From: Gonapodya prolifera JEL478
Lineage: Eukaryota; Monoblepharomycota; Monoblepharidomycetes; Monoblepharidales; Gonapodyaceae
Length of the DNA stretch: 63,005 nucleotides
Assembly (NCBI GenBank): GCA_001574975.1
Contig: KQ965886.1
Coordinates: 1-63,005, forward strand
Direction: 5' to 3'
Positions 1 through 12,913 of this stretch are shown here, piece after piece. The notes under the pieces were generated by a model, which worked only from the letters and a program-made list of their open reading frames with translations, searched no databases and was not told the DNA's origin. The stretch's first letter is position 1, and every line of letters starts with the position of its first letter. Both the position numbers and the translations under genes were made by a program.

Positions 1-3000
1 TCCACGGCAGGGGCAACTTCTTCGACTGCAGAGCTTGCGGTCTCCTCGGGCACTTCCGCCACAGCAGAAGGCACGTCTCCCAAATCGCGAGCGGTACCCG
101 TCGAGGCTTCAGGTGCGCTCTCTGCTGCCTCAGTAGGAATCTCAACGGCTGCTTCCGCCGGAGGAGTCTCTGTCGCAACATCGGGAGAACTCAATTCGAT
201 GGCTGGCTCGGCGACATCGTCTGATGCAGTCCCATTATCCCTTGGAGCGTCACTCTGTGGAACAGACTCAGCCGCATTATGTGGTTCCTCTGCAGGTATT
301 TGTTGAGCAGACAAGGGTTCTTGTTTGATGTCGACCAAACTTCTTGGAACTTCTACAGGCGCCGCAGGAGTTGGAAGTGGGACACCTTTTTTCACAGCGA
401 CATCTTGTGCTTTTTTCTGCTCCTCAAGGAATCGTACTAACGCCTTGTCTTCGCTCTTTTTGGCTGCTGAAAACGCAGCCGGTGTAATTCTACCTTGGTG
501 GCGGAGGAGAAGAAGAATTATTGCCATGTTCGGCTTCAGTGGAAACTCATCTCTCCGGGCGTCAACAGACGCAGGATTGTCCAAAACCACGACTCCGCCC
601 TTTTCACTGAAAGGCTTTGCCTTGGCGCTAGTCAAGGCGAACTCGAGCGCAGATGAGAACCTGTAGATAGTGAGCCAACGGAACCTGCCGAACCACTCTT
701 TCGGTGTCCATTTATCAAAGAAGTTGGAAGCCTTCCACTCAACGATAGCATTGGGATCGGCACCTACGTAATGCACCACCAAAATGTCGGTAAGAAGTCA
801 CATTCCACTAGAAATCGCACCAACAATAAAACGAACCTGCTTCTAGGAGCTCCTGAACAAGAAGGATCGCTCGTGGGTCCGTGGCACCATTTCGAATCGC
901 GAGACACAACGCTGATTCCATTGGTTGCGCGTCCTCAACCTCTTGACCATCGCTCAATGTCACTTTCAACGTGACCATCTTTCGAGCATTGGGATCTGCG
1001 CCGTCTGCCAATGCATTTTTCAATGCTTCAACATCGGTCTGCTCAGCCGCTTCTACCAAGCGTGCGTTGGCAGTGAGAGAACCTCCTACAGGTGGGACAG
1101 CGGCTGGAACAATAGACTCGTCTTGAGCACGTTGAATGTCTCCTGCAGACGTTCCCTGCGGTGCTTCCAAATTGTCCGCATCACGGTTTTCGGTTTCCGA
1201 TATTGGCTCTGGTACCAATGCAGGTGCAGCAGTAGTCTCCCAGTTTGGGTCTTCTGCATTAGCGGGGTCGGTTACCAGGTTTTGTGTGACAATCTCGCTC
1301 ACGGGAACTGTCTCCCGGTCTCTCTCAGTCTCATGTGTTTGATCGAGGGTGGGCGTTTCAAGGACGCGAACTGCGGCACCTTTCGTTGAAACGTCAGCCT
1401 CCGGTGTCAAGTTTCCTGTCACAGAGGTTTTGGTAGACGTTATTTTGTCCCACAATGACGGAAAGGTCAGTCAGGAGGCGAAATACATTACACTTTTGAT
1501 TGGACAATTACGACTTCGAATATCGTACCTGCCGATTCGTCAGCCTCCATCTGTGGTGATTCGATCGATCGTTCGCCCGCAATTTCTTTAACACTGTTTT
1601 CAATGGCAGATTCCGTAACAGGAAGCGGGGCAAGTTTGTCAACACCTGTTGCTCGTACAACCTCCGCAATCAGTTCTTCCGGTACAGTCGATCCCACAAC
1701 AGCGGTGCGCACTTCGGGTGCAGGCGGGTTTTCCAAGAGTTCTAAAGCTATTTTGTCGGAAAGTTTCCGGGCGAGTTGAAGTGCGGCAGGTTCATTTTTA
1801 GCCCCGAACTGGAGTAGGAGTCGGATGATGTGGATGTTGGGTTGAAGTGGAAACTCATCCCTGCGTTGGTCCTGGTTAGAGGGGTTGTCAAGAACCACGT
1901 GTGCGCCCCTTTCACTGAAAGGACGGCCTTTGATTGCAGTGAGCGCCAATGTGAGGTAGGAGGCGTATTTGTATGTAACAAGCCAACGGTATTTCCCCTC
2001 CCATTCCTTGATGGTCCATTTGTCAAAATAATTTGATGTTTTCCATTCCACCGAGTCATTCGGGTCGCAACCTTCAGGAGAAAGAAGACATGTTTAACGA
2101 AGACAATATGTGCTTTCGACTTACACTAACCTGCTTCCAAAAGCGCTCTAACAACTTCAATGGCACGATCGTCGGTCGCACCGTTTCGTATTGCCAATGT
2201 CATAGCCGATTCCATGGGGAGTGTGTCTGTTTTCCTCTCGCCATTGTCTAGGTCCACTTTAAGTGTCACGAGCTTTCTGGCGTTGGGGTCGGCGCCATCC
2301 TGAAGAGCCTGCTTGACTGCCTCAACATTGTTGTCTTCAACGGCGTCAATTAATCTCATCGTCGCTTCAGCGTTCGCCACACTAGGCCCTCTGGTTGGGT
2401 CCATCGTACCACCAGTTTCTGTAGTCTCCAAACCGCTGGCATTCTCCTCTTCCACTTCGAGACTCTTCCTTTGTTCGGCGTCCTCTTGGCACGCTTTCAA
2501 GAAAGACTTGTCGGAGAGCTTCTTCGCCGCACTCAAGGTCCCATCATTAACGCGAGCGCCATGCTTGAGAAGCAGCTTGACACCGTTGATATTAGGTTTA
2601 AGACGATATACGTCGGAGCACGACTCCTGAGAAGGCGGGTTGTTGAGCACAACCTTACCACCCTTCTCGTTGAACGCTTTCCCATAAGAATTCGCGAGGG
2701 CAAAATCGAGCGCAGATGGGTATTCGTTGTGGGCAAACCACCTGGCTGGGCCGCTCCAATCGGCGGCCGTCCAAGTAGGCATGGCGTTGCTAGAGGTTCA
2801 TATGCTCAATTGCAACCACCTAGAAAGAGAACCAACATCGAAAATACCTACCTGACGTTCCACGATACAGGAGCGTTGGGATCGCATCCTGTCGCGATGG
2901 AAATTAGAAGAAAAAAAAGGGGGGTGTTGATGTTTGTTCCAATGGGCTGCAACGAGAGTACAGCCATCCTCACCTGCTTTCAAAAGAGATTCAACTATCT

Positions 3001-3205
3001 CCAATTGTCCATCACGAATCGCAATAATGAGGGCACTCTCCATGTACTGCGTGTCTGAGTGGGCCTCGCCATCGACTGTTACATTCAGGGTTACAGTCTT
3101 TCTCGAGTTCGGGTTCGCTCCTTCTGCAAGTCGCTGCTTGACGAGATTCAAATCGGCGGCCTCTACCGCTTCAATGAGACGGGCATCGACCTCAGGGTCC
3201 GCCAT
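1..3205 (-). CDS. Triple-module ankyrin/Trp-rich scaffold protein (3' part off window)
   Basis: Six exons read on the minus strand: 3205-2974, 2888-2852, 2789-2131, 2071-1529, 1415-837 and 763 to beyond base 1; all joins keep phase, giving about 937 residues in the window. Three tandem copies of one module are visible. Each has a first ankyrin-like half (conserved RK.VTL, ESAL.LAIR and LL(E/K)AG), then DPNA...W, a Trp-rich stretch, SAL..AL, FSEKGG.VVL.NP, and a second helical half (LKPN....LLL..GA, then A.KLSDK). The third module is followed by Pro/Ala/Glu-rich disordered sequence still open at base 1. Each module is interrupted by a phase-1 intron right after LL(E/K)AG; the first module also has a 37-nt exon. 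The start is the first ATG of the most upstream exon. Related genes downstream suggest a coiled coil and SH3 may follow outside the window. The function is not known; a protein-binding scaffold is inferred from ankyrin-like repeats. Confidence 0.82.
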
Positions 3206-3548
3206 TTTGGTTGTCGTGGAGGCGACTTGTTGGGGTGGTTTCTCGCCGATAATTTAACACGGGAATAGGGGATTGGAGGCGAGGCGACACGCTGAAAAGC
3301 GCCGTTTGTACTGGTATCGCTTGTTACCTTCGGGAGGTCCCAAGCCGAGATTGAATTCCGTTTGAGTGGCTTTGGTTGAAACCTGCTACACTTCCATACT
3401 GCCGCAAGGGTAAATTCAAATAAAGTTGGAAATACTACGTGAAACAGCTGCTACTTGCTACGAGTACACGAGTCCGATGTCGTTCCAAAAAGGAAAAGGA
3501 TTCAACCCCACTCCCACTAACAACAAGCGTTCGAATTGCAGAAACCTG
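3206..3548. other. Intergenic, divergent/convergent spacer
   Basis: This spacer lies between the start of the triple-module gene and the 3' end of the coiled-coil/SH3 gene. I see no coding signal or repeat. The promoter of the triple-module gene should lie here, but I found no clear TATA-like element. Confidence 0.5.
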
Positions 3549-4228
3549 TTACTTTGTAGGTGGTGGCGCTAGTGGTTGAAAGTTACGTGATGTCCCTCGC
3601 TTTGGAACAAGAGGGGAGGACAATTGAGATAAGTTTGAGGCTGGGGGGTGATCAGACACATATGCAGAAGGGAAGAAGCCAAACTCGTTCGTGGCAATAT
3701 TCTCCCCCTACGAGAAAGGAAGTTAACGTGGTATTCTCCAACGGTCCACCGCTAAACCAGGATACGCACATAACTCCAGCCATCTTCTAGTTCATGCCAC
3801 ACCGAAACCGCGTCACTGACACTCATCGACAGCTCTCCCTGTTCCGATGCTTCATACCGAAACAACGCTGCACATAGTGGGCTCGCCTGGTCCTCGAGCT
3901 GCTCTTTGACGCTCGCGATTGTCCCTTCCTGATCTTTTGCCCGGGCTTCCAGGTCCACCCTCGCTCGCTGAAGCTCCGCGACTCGCGCGGAATCCTTCTC
4001 TAGCTCAGCAACCCGGGATTTGCTCTGCTTCAAACGAATCTGAAGAGTTGCAATTTCGGCTTCCAGGGACTTATTCGATGATTGCAACTCTGAGAGGATC
4101 GACTTTACGTTCAAGGAGACCTTGCTCGGCTTTTGAGCGCCCGACTCGGGATCCTCTTTAAACCATCTTCCGTTTGCGATGCCAGTCGCGTCCAGTTGTC
4201 CAACCTTCGACGGAGACGTAGACGTCAT
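3549..4228 (-). CDS. Small coiled-coil + SH3 domain protein
   Basis: Two exons, 4228-3770 and 3707-3549, joined in phase 0 with donor GTGCGT, give 205 residues. An in-frame TGA lies just upstream of the ATG, so this start is favoured. Residues about 40-115 form a Leu/Glu/Lys-rich coiled coil. Residues about 118-170 form an SH3 domain with ALFRYEA, GELS, DGWSY and, after the intron, the closing GFFPSAYV strand. The intron falls in the same part of the SH3 domain (just after DGW) as in the larger ankyrin/SH3 genes at 10757 and 16005. It lies between two ankyrin-module genes on the same strand but lacks the ankyrin module. It could be a domain split off from a neighbouring paralog, or a separate small adaptor. 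The peptide partner is unknown. Confidence 0.75.
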
Positions 4229-4499
4229 TGGGACCCAGGATCAATGGCCTTTCTTCCGAATATTTGCTCCCCTGAGCGTGTCCTAGGGTTTGGGTTGGTG
4301 ATTGGCAGTGGGGAATCTCCCTCGTTCAATGGATTGACAAAAGGGTCCTGATGCGCGGGCGGCCCTCACTTTGAACTAGGTGCCTTTTTCCATTTCCAGT
4401 CATGCAGTATCAGGAAAGCAACCAATAAATATGTACTATGTGTAACTGACTTGTAATTCTCGACTGATATGAAATAGTACGTTTAAGACCAAGCTCTCT

Positions 4500-7400
4500 T
4501 TATCGTGCTCTCCCTTTCCTCTCCCTCTCTGCGACGCTCATCCTGTTACGCTTTTTATTGCCGTCCTCGGACCATACTGTGGGGAGAGATGCGTTCCCTG
4601 TTTCAATTGTCAACGTGCTGTAACGTTTGCTGGGTATATCTCGACCATTTGGCCGCCATTGTTGTGATTGGCCCCACTGCTCGACGTCACCTCTGCTTCC
4701 ACCATAACCATCCTCTTCCAATTGTGCTCTCAAACTTAATATCAGTCTCGCATTCTTTTCGTACTCCCTATTAAGCTCCAGGAGCCGATCTTCCAAAACA
4801 GCAATTCTGGCCGCTTTCGCTCGGGCATCCTCTTCCACCCTGAGAACTTGAATGTTGACTTCATCGATGAGCTCTCCCTCATCTGGCCTCGTGGGTTCAC
4901 CTCGAAGATTAGATGTACCAGTTGTCTGCCGCCGACGGCCGGGGGCAATACTTGACAAATTCGATGTCGACGAAGCATTGGTAGGAGGAAATGCAGGTGT
5001 GCTTGTGAGATGTGGCGACCCAGGCCCAGTGCCCCAAGATGCCTGAGACAAAGCAACAGAAGATGGTGCGGATGCTCCAGATGGGGAATGGTTCCGAGAG
5101 GATCCAACCGTTGCAGGAGACCTGCCCCTAGGTGGTGCGAGGAGTCGAGGGGTGGTTGGGCCGAGCCCATCGAAGTCGCGGGGTGCAGGATCTGGTCCTC
5201 TCCTTTGCGAGTCTTCCCGGTCAGAGCCCTCCTCATCCCCGAACCCTGCTGCGTCCCTTCTTGACCCGTCCTCGAAAGAGTCGCTATAGGGCATTTCGGA
5301 ATGTCGAGCGCTGTGCGATGTACCTACAGAGGTGACGCTATTCCGGGGGAGGTGCGTGGGCCGAAGAGAAGGTGACGCGCCAGGGGTATTACCAGGAGTG
5401 CGTGAAGGTGATAGGGAATGGTGTTTCGAGTGTCGTGGTATGGCGAGAGAATGAGGACGCGATGCACGTGAGTGTGATCTCGTGTCGTTGCTCGCTAGTT
5501 GTTCCGCCGGCGCTGTCGAAGAGCGATTTGAAAGGAATGGGCGTCCACGATCCTGAGGTTGGGCAGAGAGGGGAGGTGTGACTCCGCTGTTGTATATCGT
5601 CCCAGAAGACAATTGCGGAGTCGAAGCAAACTGTTGAATTGCAAGGGGAGGTTCAGCCGAGTACTGAGATGGAGGACGAGAGCGCGGAACTGTTTCAGAA
5701 TACTGAGATTGTGGTCGAGAGCGCGACCCCTTTGAATTAGGATCTTAATATATTGAGAAATAAAGATAAAGCACATAATTTGGAACTCACTGAGTCTCCT
5801 TCTCCAAGGATTCCACTTCCAGAAGTGCTCCTCCTGTGGTTTGACACTCCGTTGGAAAGGCTACTACTCAACGCCCCCTTTTCCCTCACAGGGTCGAGCC
5901 ATTCGTGCTTCGACAACCTGTTCTGAGGTTGGACCACCCCTCGACGTTGCTCCCTTCTGCCTCCCATCAGGATTCCTGGTGTTGCATCGGATTCCGCATC
6001 TTCGAAAGGAGCTGCCCTCTCACTGTCTGTATCGCCAAAATCGCGTGAGCCGTTAGATTCTGGTGCACGATTCGCTCCACCACTCGCGGCTCGACGATGG
6101 GCTTTTAATGTGGGTTGCAAAACGGCTGCTTCGGGTGGGAGGCTTCTGTTAGGTGGCGTCGTTACTTCAAAGTCAGAACTTCTCTGCCCACCATCGGGAG
6201 GGGGTCGGCGAGGATTTGGAGGTGTCACAGGATCAACAGACGAGTCAAGGTATGGATTGAGTGGAGGCGGATCTTGAACTGGCGTGGTCCAACCATCAGT
6301 TGACGGTGCCGCTGCTGTCGCTTCACTCCCTCGTCCTCCTCCAGCTGAAGATGTCGGAGACGGCGACCTCACAATTGATGTGCTCCGCGCCCTGCGACCT
6401 TTTTTGCGATTACCTGAATCTCTCTCTCGGCTTCCCCCATCACTTCTGCGCTCGGTCATATCACTGATTTCGGAAGGAGCTTTACTCGCCCTACTTCTGG
6501 ACCTCCCACTGCGGGACTCATCATGTTCACCGGCTGCAGTTTTGTTTCGGCCCTTGGTTCGCTCTCCTGTTCTGACTGGAGGAAGGGGAGGGGTCTGTTC
6601 TCCTTCGGGCAAGGAAACATCCGATCCATTGCGAGTGTGGTGGGCCCCAGGCGGCGTAGGAGGCCTCCTCGTGTGGTGAGCACCGGGTGGGGTCGGAGGC
6701 CGCGGTGTATGGCGCTCACGATGCTTCGAACGTCGGTGCACAGATTCGTCATCCCCGACATCACGTCGCTTCTTCGGTCGGTCCAATGACTTGTGAGAAG
6801 GTGTGGAAGGCCTTGCTGAGCGTAGCGTGGTTGCTTCTGATACGTCAGACTCGTACGCTGATGGAGGACGGCCTCTTGATCGGGCTCGGGGGGCTTCACT
6901 CGAGGCACGCGAGCGATCTTTCCGATCTCTATCCCGGTCGCGGTCTCGATCCTTCTCCTTGCTTCCTACTAAATCTTTCGGCATTTGCGGTTCTTTCGGC
7001 GTCTGCGGTTCTCTGGGTGTGGGTGGATCCTTCTGGGTTTGAGGTTCCTTGAGTATCTGAGAATCCTTCGGAGTTGGAGGTTCCGCAACTTCTGCTCGCA
7101 TACTTGGGGGTGCCGACTGCGATCCAACAGCAGGGGTGCGCTCAATCGGCTCAGGCGGCGCTGAGGGCGGGCGATGAGGTGTCGGAAGCGCATTGGGCTC
7201 AAAGACCACGGCGGACTGCTGCGGGTTCGCAGCAGTGGGTGAGGATGGCGGAGATGCTAAAAACGGTGGGGGAGGGCTCGGAGCTTGTGGACGGCGCCGT
7301 GGGAAAGTGGCAGAGGGGGGAGGAAATGTCGTCGTGTCCAGGGTGGTGGACAGGGTGGAAGATGATGTCGCAAAACGTAACGAGGCGAGCGAAGGAGTGG

Positions 7401-8608
7401 ACGGGAAGCCAAAAACACGAGATGTTCGATCCGCCGGTGTCGATGTCGTCAGTGGAGCCATATCCAGGGGCGGCGCGTCCCATCCCGCGAGAGCTTTCGC
7501 ACCAAAGATGGACTGCCTCTTGCTAGTCGTGCTAACACCACCGGCACCCGTCAGCCGTCCGCCAGGCGTTGTCGAGAATCCTGACGGTGGGGGAAACGCT
7601 CCAGCTCCCGGGTCTTTACCCCCCAACAACCCGCCAACGTTGGCACGCGCATAAGCGTCCAGCAAATCTGAAAAAGTCCGGTCGGACCTCTTTCGCGCTG
7701 TCGAAATTGCCTCTTCGGTGATCTTGGCCCCGCGCTTGAGCAATGTCTGTACTACATCCACGGAGGGTTTCAGTGGGATCAAAACTCGCACTGAGTCCCA
7801 TGACTCTTCGGGGTTTCGTACAACCACCGAACCACCAGACAGGTTGAACCGCAGTCGACCAGACGTTAGAGCGAGTTCCAGAGCAGAGCCAAATCGACGG
7901 TGAGTGTCTGGAGCCCAACGCAAGTCCCACGTTACCCTATTCCATGGTCTCGGGTCGTTGGGTTTGGGGAACCAGTTTGGAAGACAGAATACGATAGGGA
8001 GATTCGGATCGGCACCTATTGTGATGATATATGAGAACCTCAGAAAAAACACTGGAAACCACCGGGAGGTAAAATTTCATCGGTATTGGACAACCGCATT
8101 CCTTTGAGGGTCTCCAAAGAAGATATAATGTACCGCCAAAGTTCCAAGTCTTGGTCATCCAGTGCGTCGTTGTGTCGGCTCTTTCATCCTGACTTAACAT
8201 AAGAAATACTATTCGAGAGGATGGCATCGTTCATTCCAAAACATAGCCCAGTAAGAAAAAGCGGTCTCGGTGCCACAATCTTCCTCATTTCGGTAGTAAA
8301 GATCTCTCTTGGAATCTTGGGACCGTTCCCGACGATGCGAGGTCTCCGCCACCTGGACACTCACCGCCCTCCAGCAGAGCCTCTACCAGATCCGCCCTTC
8401 CGTCTCTCACAGCCAGTCCCAGCGCGCTCTCCATCCACCTTGTATCGCTGACCTCCTCCCAGTCGGCATCAGACAGTCTCGCAACAACAGTGACCGATTT
8501 GCGGGCATCGGGATGACCACCCTGGGCGAGGGCTGCTCGGACAACGTCGATGCGGCCTTGCTCCACTCCGTCGACAAGCCTCACGTCCACCTCGGAGACC
8601 CCCAACAT
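4500..8608 (-). CDS. Ankyrin/Trp-rich module protein with long disordered region and coiled coil
   Basis: Three exons, 8608-8365, 8015-5791 and 5729-4500, joined in phases 1 and 0, give 1232 residues. The N-terminal ~200 residues are one ankyrin/Trp-rich module: VRLVDGVEQG, ARKSVTVV, ESALGLAVRDG, LLEGG, then after the intron ADPNLPI, Trp-rich RPWNRVTWDLRW, SALELAL, GGSVVVRNPEE, LKPSVDVVQTLLKRGAKI and A.KRSD. About 850 residues of Pro/Ser/Arg-rich disordered sequence follow, including an Arg-Asp dipeptide run and a twice-repeated RPPTPPGAHHTR. A coiled coil lies at about 1110-1162, then a basic tail. No SH3 domain is encoded before the TAA stop. The first intron sits at the family position after LLEG and is long for this window (349 bp). 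The disordered part resembles scaffold proteins, but no function can be assigned. Confidence 0.8.
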
Positions 8609-9006
8609 CTCGCCCGGTCGTGTACCAAGATCTTCGTGCTACCCCTTGAAGGGGAGGAGGGAAGCAGTGACACCTCCAAAACGATTGCTTGATGGTTTTC
8701 GAAAAATGTTTTGGGATTGGTGATTGGTTGAATGGCGAGCGTTGGTGATTTTTGCAGGGTACTCAAAGCCGCCCGAGAGTGCGGCACTGGAAGTTTTTTG
8801 GGGCCCAGGCATGTGAGGCCTCCACCTCCAAGGTCTTTGAACCTCAGATTTTTCTTCCCTTTCTTGCCTTTTCGCATTTATTTTAACACCTTAGTAGTCA
8901 AACTCTGGGTCGTGTCAATCCACTCTTCCATTTTGGCAAAGACCACAAAGCCAGGCTAAAGTGTTCAGTCCACATCCAAGCATTTTTGCTCAATGCGAAT
9001 AATCCA
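8609..9006. other. Intergenic spacer
   Basis: This stretch lies between the start of the ankyrin/coiled-coil gene and the 3' end of the F-box/LRR gene. Only short chance reading frames occur; nothing else was recognised. Confidence 0.4.
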
Positions 9007-10179
9007 TCATTTCGGGGCCCAAAGCTGGGCACCTCGCCTTTGGTACATTATGGTACAACGAAGATCTGTATGAAATGCTATTTGCATTCGCAGTTCACGG
9101 GTAGAATAGAACCGGAACACAACTGGGGACGGCCGGGGAATCTTCTGCACCACGCTCTCAAGGAGTAGTCGCTGAGTGCGAGTGTGTGTGAGCTTGCTGC
9201 CGAGCATCGAAAGCCCGGTCAGTTTTGGTACTTCAAGAAACAAGCACGTCGCTTCAGTGACATAAAGGTCATAGCACCTGTCCAGAGTCAGTTCGACCAA
9301 GTTGGGGCAGGCCGCGGCAAGGTCTGGGATCGCCGACTCGGGAAGGGAAATATCAGTGATGGAAAGTTGCTGCAACGTGAGTCCAACGCCACAGAGAAAA
9401 GGGTGAAGAGTGCTTGCCCACGCCGCTTGGTATTGGGGAAGCAACAAATGCGTCAAAGGAAGTGCGTGAAGGGGTGTTAAGTCGCATTGAGCGTTGACAC
9501 TCGGAAGCCGTAGACGGCGCGAGATTGGTATACCAGCCAATCGACGCAATTTGCGATGATGGGACCCGATCCGCGAACATCCGCTGCAGATACAGCGTCC
9601 TCAGATTCGGACACCCTTGCAGTGCCAAATTGACCCAAGCGTGAGCAGAGCTAGGATAATTGACCAGAAGAATCTGTTCTGTCCGTTCCCCGCTCACAAG
9701 CATCGCCCCGGCTGCGCGAAGTTCCCCAACGGCACAATCAATGGTCCACCAGACAACGTGCGGCGCAATATGCTTCAGCGCCATGGCCACTTGGTCGTAC
9801 GACTCCATTAAGGCGTCGTTTTTGCCCACGCGCAATGTGACGTCCAGTGGCCTCACGAAACTTTTTCTCTCAGTGGGGCTCATGGACACGAAGGCTTGCA
9901 ATCGTCGCTGGTCTTTGCTGGTTGTGTCAATTGTCCACTCAAACCACAGCCTCGCAGTAGATTGGGTACGTCACGCCGAGCTTCGGGGAAAGCGGTGAAA
10001 GGGAGAGTTTTGTTGGCGTCAGCACTTCCAACCACGTTCGTTTCTGCTGCCAGAGCGCACCTGACTCTGGCGTATCGCGCGAGATCCCCGCCTTGCAGAT
10101 GGCTCAGTACTCGGATTAGAACTTCCGGGATTGCCAATGCAGTTGAACTTATGGAGGTCATCCGACGATTCGTCTGCAT
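9007..10179 (-). CDS. F-box / leucine-rich-repeat protein
   Basis: Exon 1 (10179-10061) encodes the F-box core, IPEVLIRVLSHLQGGDLARYARV, ending at donor GTGCGC. Exon 2 starts at 9950 and continues in phase 2 with RLWFEWTID. Downstream leucine-rich motifs are visible: CPNLRTLYLQR near 9590, and CPNLVELTLDRC plus LEVPKLTGLSMLGSKL near 9250. The stop is the TGA at 9009-9007. The reading frame changes between about 9590 and 9490. A 96-bp phase-2 intron (donor at GTTCGC, acceptor at CCGAG) would fix it, but this junction is not secure and an indel is possible. F-box/LRR proteins usually act as substrate receptors in SCF ubiquitin ligases; the substrate here is unknown. Confidence 0.68.
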
Positions 10180-10756
10180 TAGAACCGAAGGGTTTCATAA
10201 ACGGATGGAGAACTTGGAAGCGCTGCTGAGGGTTGACCGACCATCAAGGGAGAATGGATGTGACCGCGTATGGATAGGAGTTTAAGGAGTGTGGATGTGG
10301 TGTATTGCGGCGAGATGTCAAAATAAGTACTTCACAAACTACGCAGTCGTTAAAGTATGCGAAACAAAAAATAGTTGTTGAACTCAATTATAATCCATTG
10401 CGCCTTCAGTCACGGACGGATTGATTCCGAATGAGCAGCAATAAATTATTGTTCAATTTTAAAGGAAAAGAGTAGAGGAAAACGTGCAGAACAAAGAGAG
10501 GCAAGCGGGTGGGAAGTGTGGTGATCGAATGCCTCATGACTCACAATTCCAAGGGGGTGGGTGAGATTTGGGAGACTGACGCGCCTTTCTTCCAACGCAA
10601 GACCACTAAAAGACATCCTCTCCGTCTCGAGGGGGTGTGGTTCTCTTTCGTCGTTTGGCCTCCCCGTGACACCTAAATCACGGTTCCCCCGACCGTGCGT
10701 TAAGGGACAACTTACCTAATTGGGATCATCGCCATCACCAAGTTGGAACCGCGACG
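10180..10756. other. Divergent intergenic region
   Basis: This is the shared upstream region of the F-box/LRR gene (minus) and the ankyrin/SH3 gene (plus). It is AT-richer around 10330-10470. It has no open coding frame and no repeat that I can see. Both promoters should lie here. Confidence 0.45.
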
Positions 10757-12768
10757 ATGGATGGAGACGTCTCCGTCCGCCTGGTGGCAGCATGCGAGGC
10801 TGGCGCGTTGGACGAAGTTCGAAAGCTGCTGGCGCGGAGAGTGAACCCCGATCTGGCACGAAAACATGTCACGCTCAAATGCCGTTTGGACAAGGGCGAC
10901 ACGCGCACAGACACCATTTTCGGAGAGTCCTGTCTCGCGCTTGCCATAATCCACGAGCGATCTGAGGTGGTCAAGCTGCTGCTCGAAGCTGGGGCGAGTC
11001 CCAATTTGAACGTTACGTGGCGACTGTCGCACGCTGGGAAATGGGACGTCACGTACTGGAACGAAAACCGTTGGCATTTCCAGTACCGATTTTCATCCGG
11101 ATTGCTGCTCGCCCTTGGAAAAGGCGCCCGGGTGTCACTCTCCAACTGTCATACCAAAGACCACCAATTTGGACCGTGGCAGACAGAAGCAGAAACCCAA
11201 GGACTGCTGCGAGTGAATCATAAAGGCGGTGTTGTAGTTTTGGATCACCCGATGAAAATTGGCGACCAATACAAAGGTACCGTCTTTCCGCGTTCCCAAC
11301 TTATTTTCCTCCGACTATTTCCAACCATTTATTTTCAGAGGTCCATCTCAAACCGTCACTCGAAATTGTGCGCCCCTTGCTAAACGCTGGAGCTCTCGTG
11401 ACGGACGAAGTCATGGAAGCGCTCCTCCGTCTTGGCGAGCCCTCCTTCACCTCGCTGGTTCACGCCCACATCACAAAGCACCCCGAAGCTCGCGTGCACG
11501 TTGCGGGACTTGAAACCATGCTACCGGGTCTTGGCCAGCTGCAAATGCTGTTCACCCCGGTTTTGGACGATACAGATGACACCCCTGGATCGACCACCCC
11601 GGACGTCAAACCGCTCCCGCTCCAGCTGCCATTGCGAACGGCCGCTGCCACTCGACCGCCCTCCCAGTCGTCTTTGTCCTCCAGTGGAGGTCCTTTTAGA
11701 TCACCGACGCCGCGAGAAGCACTCGCGCTCCTCCCACAGACGGAAACAATGGAGGACAACAAACCCCGCACAAACGGAAGCAGCGTACTGGCGCCTTCGA
11801 CAAAGGTGACTTTTGGAGCGCATAAGAGGGTCCCGTCTGGAGGGCCAGCGGTGGCCTCCTCGGCGTCACCTCCAACGCGGTCCAGCTCAATCTTGAAGAC
11901 GCCAAGCCCAAAGCAGCTCAACGGCTATACCACGACCAATGGCATACAAATGTCGTTTGTGAATGGGTCGAACCGGGGAGACCCTGCCCTTCACACCAGA
12001 TATCGGTCCGGAGATGTCCTTCCCGGCTCGAGGACTCGACCTGGAGACCCTGTTGGGCGCAGCCGCACCATGTCTGGGGACAAGTATCCCCGAACAATCA
12101 TTCCTTCGTCCTCGTTCGAAAATCCTCCGCCGCGAGGGTCGTCACCCAAACCTCTTCCCCCGATGCCAACGTCGAGTGTATTTCCCTCTCCGCCCGTTTC
12201 TCCTGTTCTTTCGCAGCCCTCTCCTCAATCCGTTGCTCGTCTTGTTGCCAGCCAGCTCCGCGCTTCAGAAGACCTCCGGAACGAGAACAGCACCTTGCAG
12301 TCGCGCCTGTCACTCTTGTCGGCAACGCACGGCGCCGAAACGGCTCATCTCCACGCGAAGGTCGCCGAGCTAGAGCGCGAGCTTGCCGCGCTCAAGGGAG
12401 TCTCGGACGCGGTGGCCAACAACGGTGGACAGCATTGGGTGGGTGCGAAAGAAGTAAAGCGACTGATGTGGGTCGCGGCCGAGTTTCAGCCGCGAGATGT
12501 GGACGAAATGGGACTCCAATTGGGTGATCAGGTTTTTGTCAATGTGGAGTATCCGGATGGTTGGGCAAGTGTGAGTTTTGCACAAGAGTACAGTGCCATC
12601 TTGTTGTTCACGCTTTCGTTCCGAACGCCTTAGGGTTTCCACACTTCCCGCAACGCAACCGGGTTCTTTCCTTTCGCATGTGTGTCTGTAACGAGGTCCA
12701 TAGTTCCTTCCCCAGCGCCCACAGCGCCGGCGAAGCGTCCAACTCCGTCGCAGAGAGGAACGGTGTGA
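10757..12768 (+). CDS. Ankyrin/Trp-rich module, coiled-coil, SH3 protein
   Basis: Three exons, 10757-11276, 11339-12570 and 12634-12768 (phases 1 and 0), give 628 residues. The module spans residues 1 to about 215: VRLVAACEAG, RKHVTL, ESCLALAI, LLLEAGASPN, a Trp-rich stretch, LLRVNHKGGVVVLDHP, then LKPSLEIVRPLLNAGA. A Ser/Pro-rich disordered region follows. A coiled coil lies at about 470-530. An SH3 domain at about 549-605 has AAEFQP, QLGDQVFVN, DGWAS and, after the last intron, ATGFFPFACV. Unlike most paralogs there is no intron after LLEAG; the first intron lies just before LKPS. The start is the ATG at 10757. SH3 domains bind Pro-rich peptides, so an adaptor role is the reasonable inference. 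This member shows the family's complete domain order in a compact form. Confidence 0.85.
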
Positions 12769-12913
12769 CATGTAACACGAGCAGTGACACAAGATAATCT
12801 CTGGATAGTACTTCCCAACTTTGTATTACAGCATGTGTTTTATTAGCGCGAAGATTATTTCACTGTTTAGCCTTACATTCTGCCAACATTGCTTTGAGCA
12901 GTCTAAAGTGGCT

